Source of the DNA: Alphaproteobacteria bacterium
GTDB taxonomy: Bacteria; Pseudomonadota; Alphaproteobacteria; Rhizobiales; Hyphomicrobiaceae
Direction: 5' to 3'
Length of the DNA: 42,777 nucleotides
NCBI GenBank assembly: GCA_019137195.1
Contig: JAGVSR010000152.1
Location: 1-42,777, forward strand
The notes beneath the pieces were generated by a model that had not been told where the DNA came from, ran no database searches, and saw only the letters and a program-made list of their open reading frames with translations. Shown piece by piece: positions 42,641 to 42,777 of the stretch. How positions within the stretch are numbered: position 1 is the first letter of the stretch; the number at the start of each line of letters is the position of its first letter. Made by a program: the position numbers and the translations under genes.

Positions 42641-42777
42641 CATCGCCAGGCCAGACGATTCGTCAGTGTTTCCGGCCGCTTCTAACGTGCTGCAACGCAA
42701 CAAGATTTTGCCGGGTGGGGCACCTCCTACCCGGTCGCGCCAAATCGCTCGCCTCGTGGGTATTGCGTCGCGTTTAG

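Noticed and set aside
42673-42720. Hairpin CCGGGT...ACCCGG near the right edge as a terminator of the regulator gene
   Set aside because: The stem is only six pairs with a long loop, and no T-tract follows on either strand.

Overview
The window is high-GC, densely coded DNA, most likely from an alphaproteobacterium of the Hyphomicrobiales/Rhizobiales type. The clues are the porin with an N-terminal coiled coil, the codon use, the gcvT-gcvH-gcvP order, and a corrinoid/folate C1 cluster of a kind I associate with this class. No rRNA, tRNA, CRISPR array or insertion sequence was seen.

Left half (about 0.8-29.3 kb): a nearly complete route for stepwise demethylation of a quaternary amine, best read as glycine betaine. 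A non-pyrrolysine MttB-family methyltransferase (14386-15954) is divergent from its corrinoid protein (13475-14173). Downstream on the minus strand lie DUF1638, a small 'virulence factor' family protein, a MetV-like zinc/Fe-S protein, MetF, a methyl-THF:corrinoid methyltransferase and a 2Fe-2S/ASKHA corrinoid re-activator. Together they could move a methyl group from substrate to cobalamin to THF and oxidise it to methylene-THF. A nine-gene plus-strand operon (16562-29261) then encodes heterotetrameric sarcosine oxidase (soxBDAG), L-serine dehydratase (sdaA), a dimethylglycine-demethylase-like flavoprotein with its membrane Fe-S partner (dgcAB), and two ETF-like subunits. The glycine cleavage operon gcvTHP (829-5253) and a ThDP-dependent 2-oxoacid decarboxylase (5569-7227) complete the set. 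Predicted flow: betaine -> dimethylglycine -> sarcosine -> glycine -> methylene-THF + CO2 + NH3, or serine -> pyruvate. GlyA, FolD, PurU and a betaine transporter are not in the window.

Middle (29.4-37.9 kb): a probable metal, likely copper, surface locus. It holds a TonB-dependent receptor carrying the CxxxM and HxM residues of OprC-type copper receptors, two DUF2946-like small His/Cys proteins in divergent orientation, and two RTX-type secreted proteins that share a Met-rich module.

Right end (38.0-42.8 kb): an MFS transporter, an alphaproteobacterial porin, tRNA-dihydrouridine synthase DusA, and a NarL/LuxR-type regulator whose receiver lacks the phospho-acceptor Asp. The left edge cuts a small secreted protein.

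Notable non-coding structure: five 57-58-bp tandem repeats (16030-16336) and a perfect 13-bp inverted repeat (16451-16488) upstream of soxB, and a strong intrinsic terminator placed inside the corrinoid gene cluster (13396-13425).
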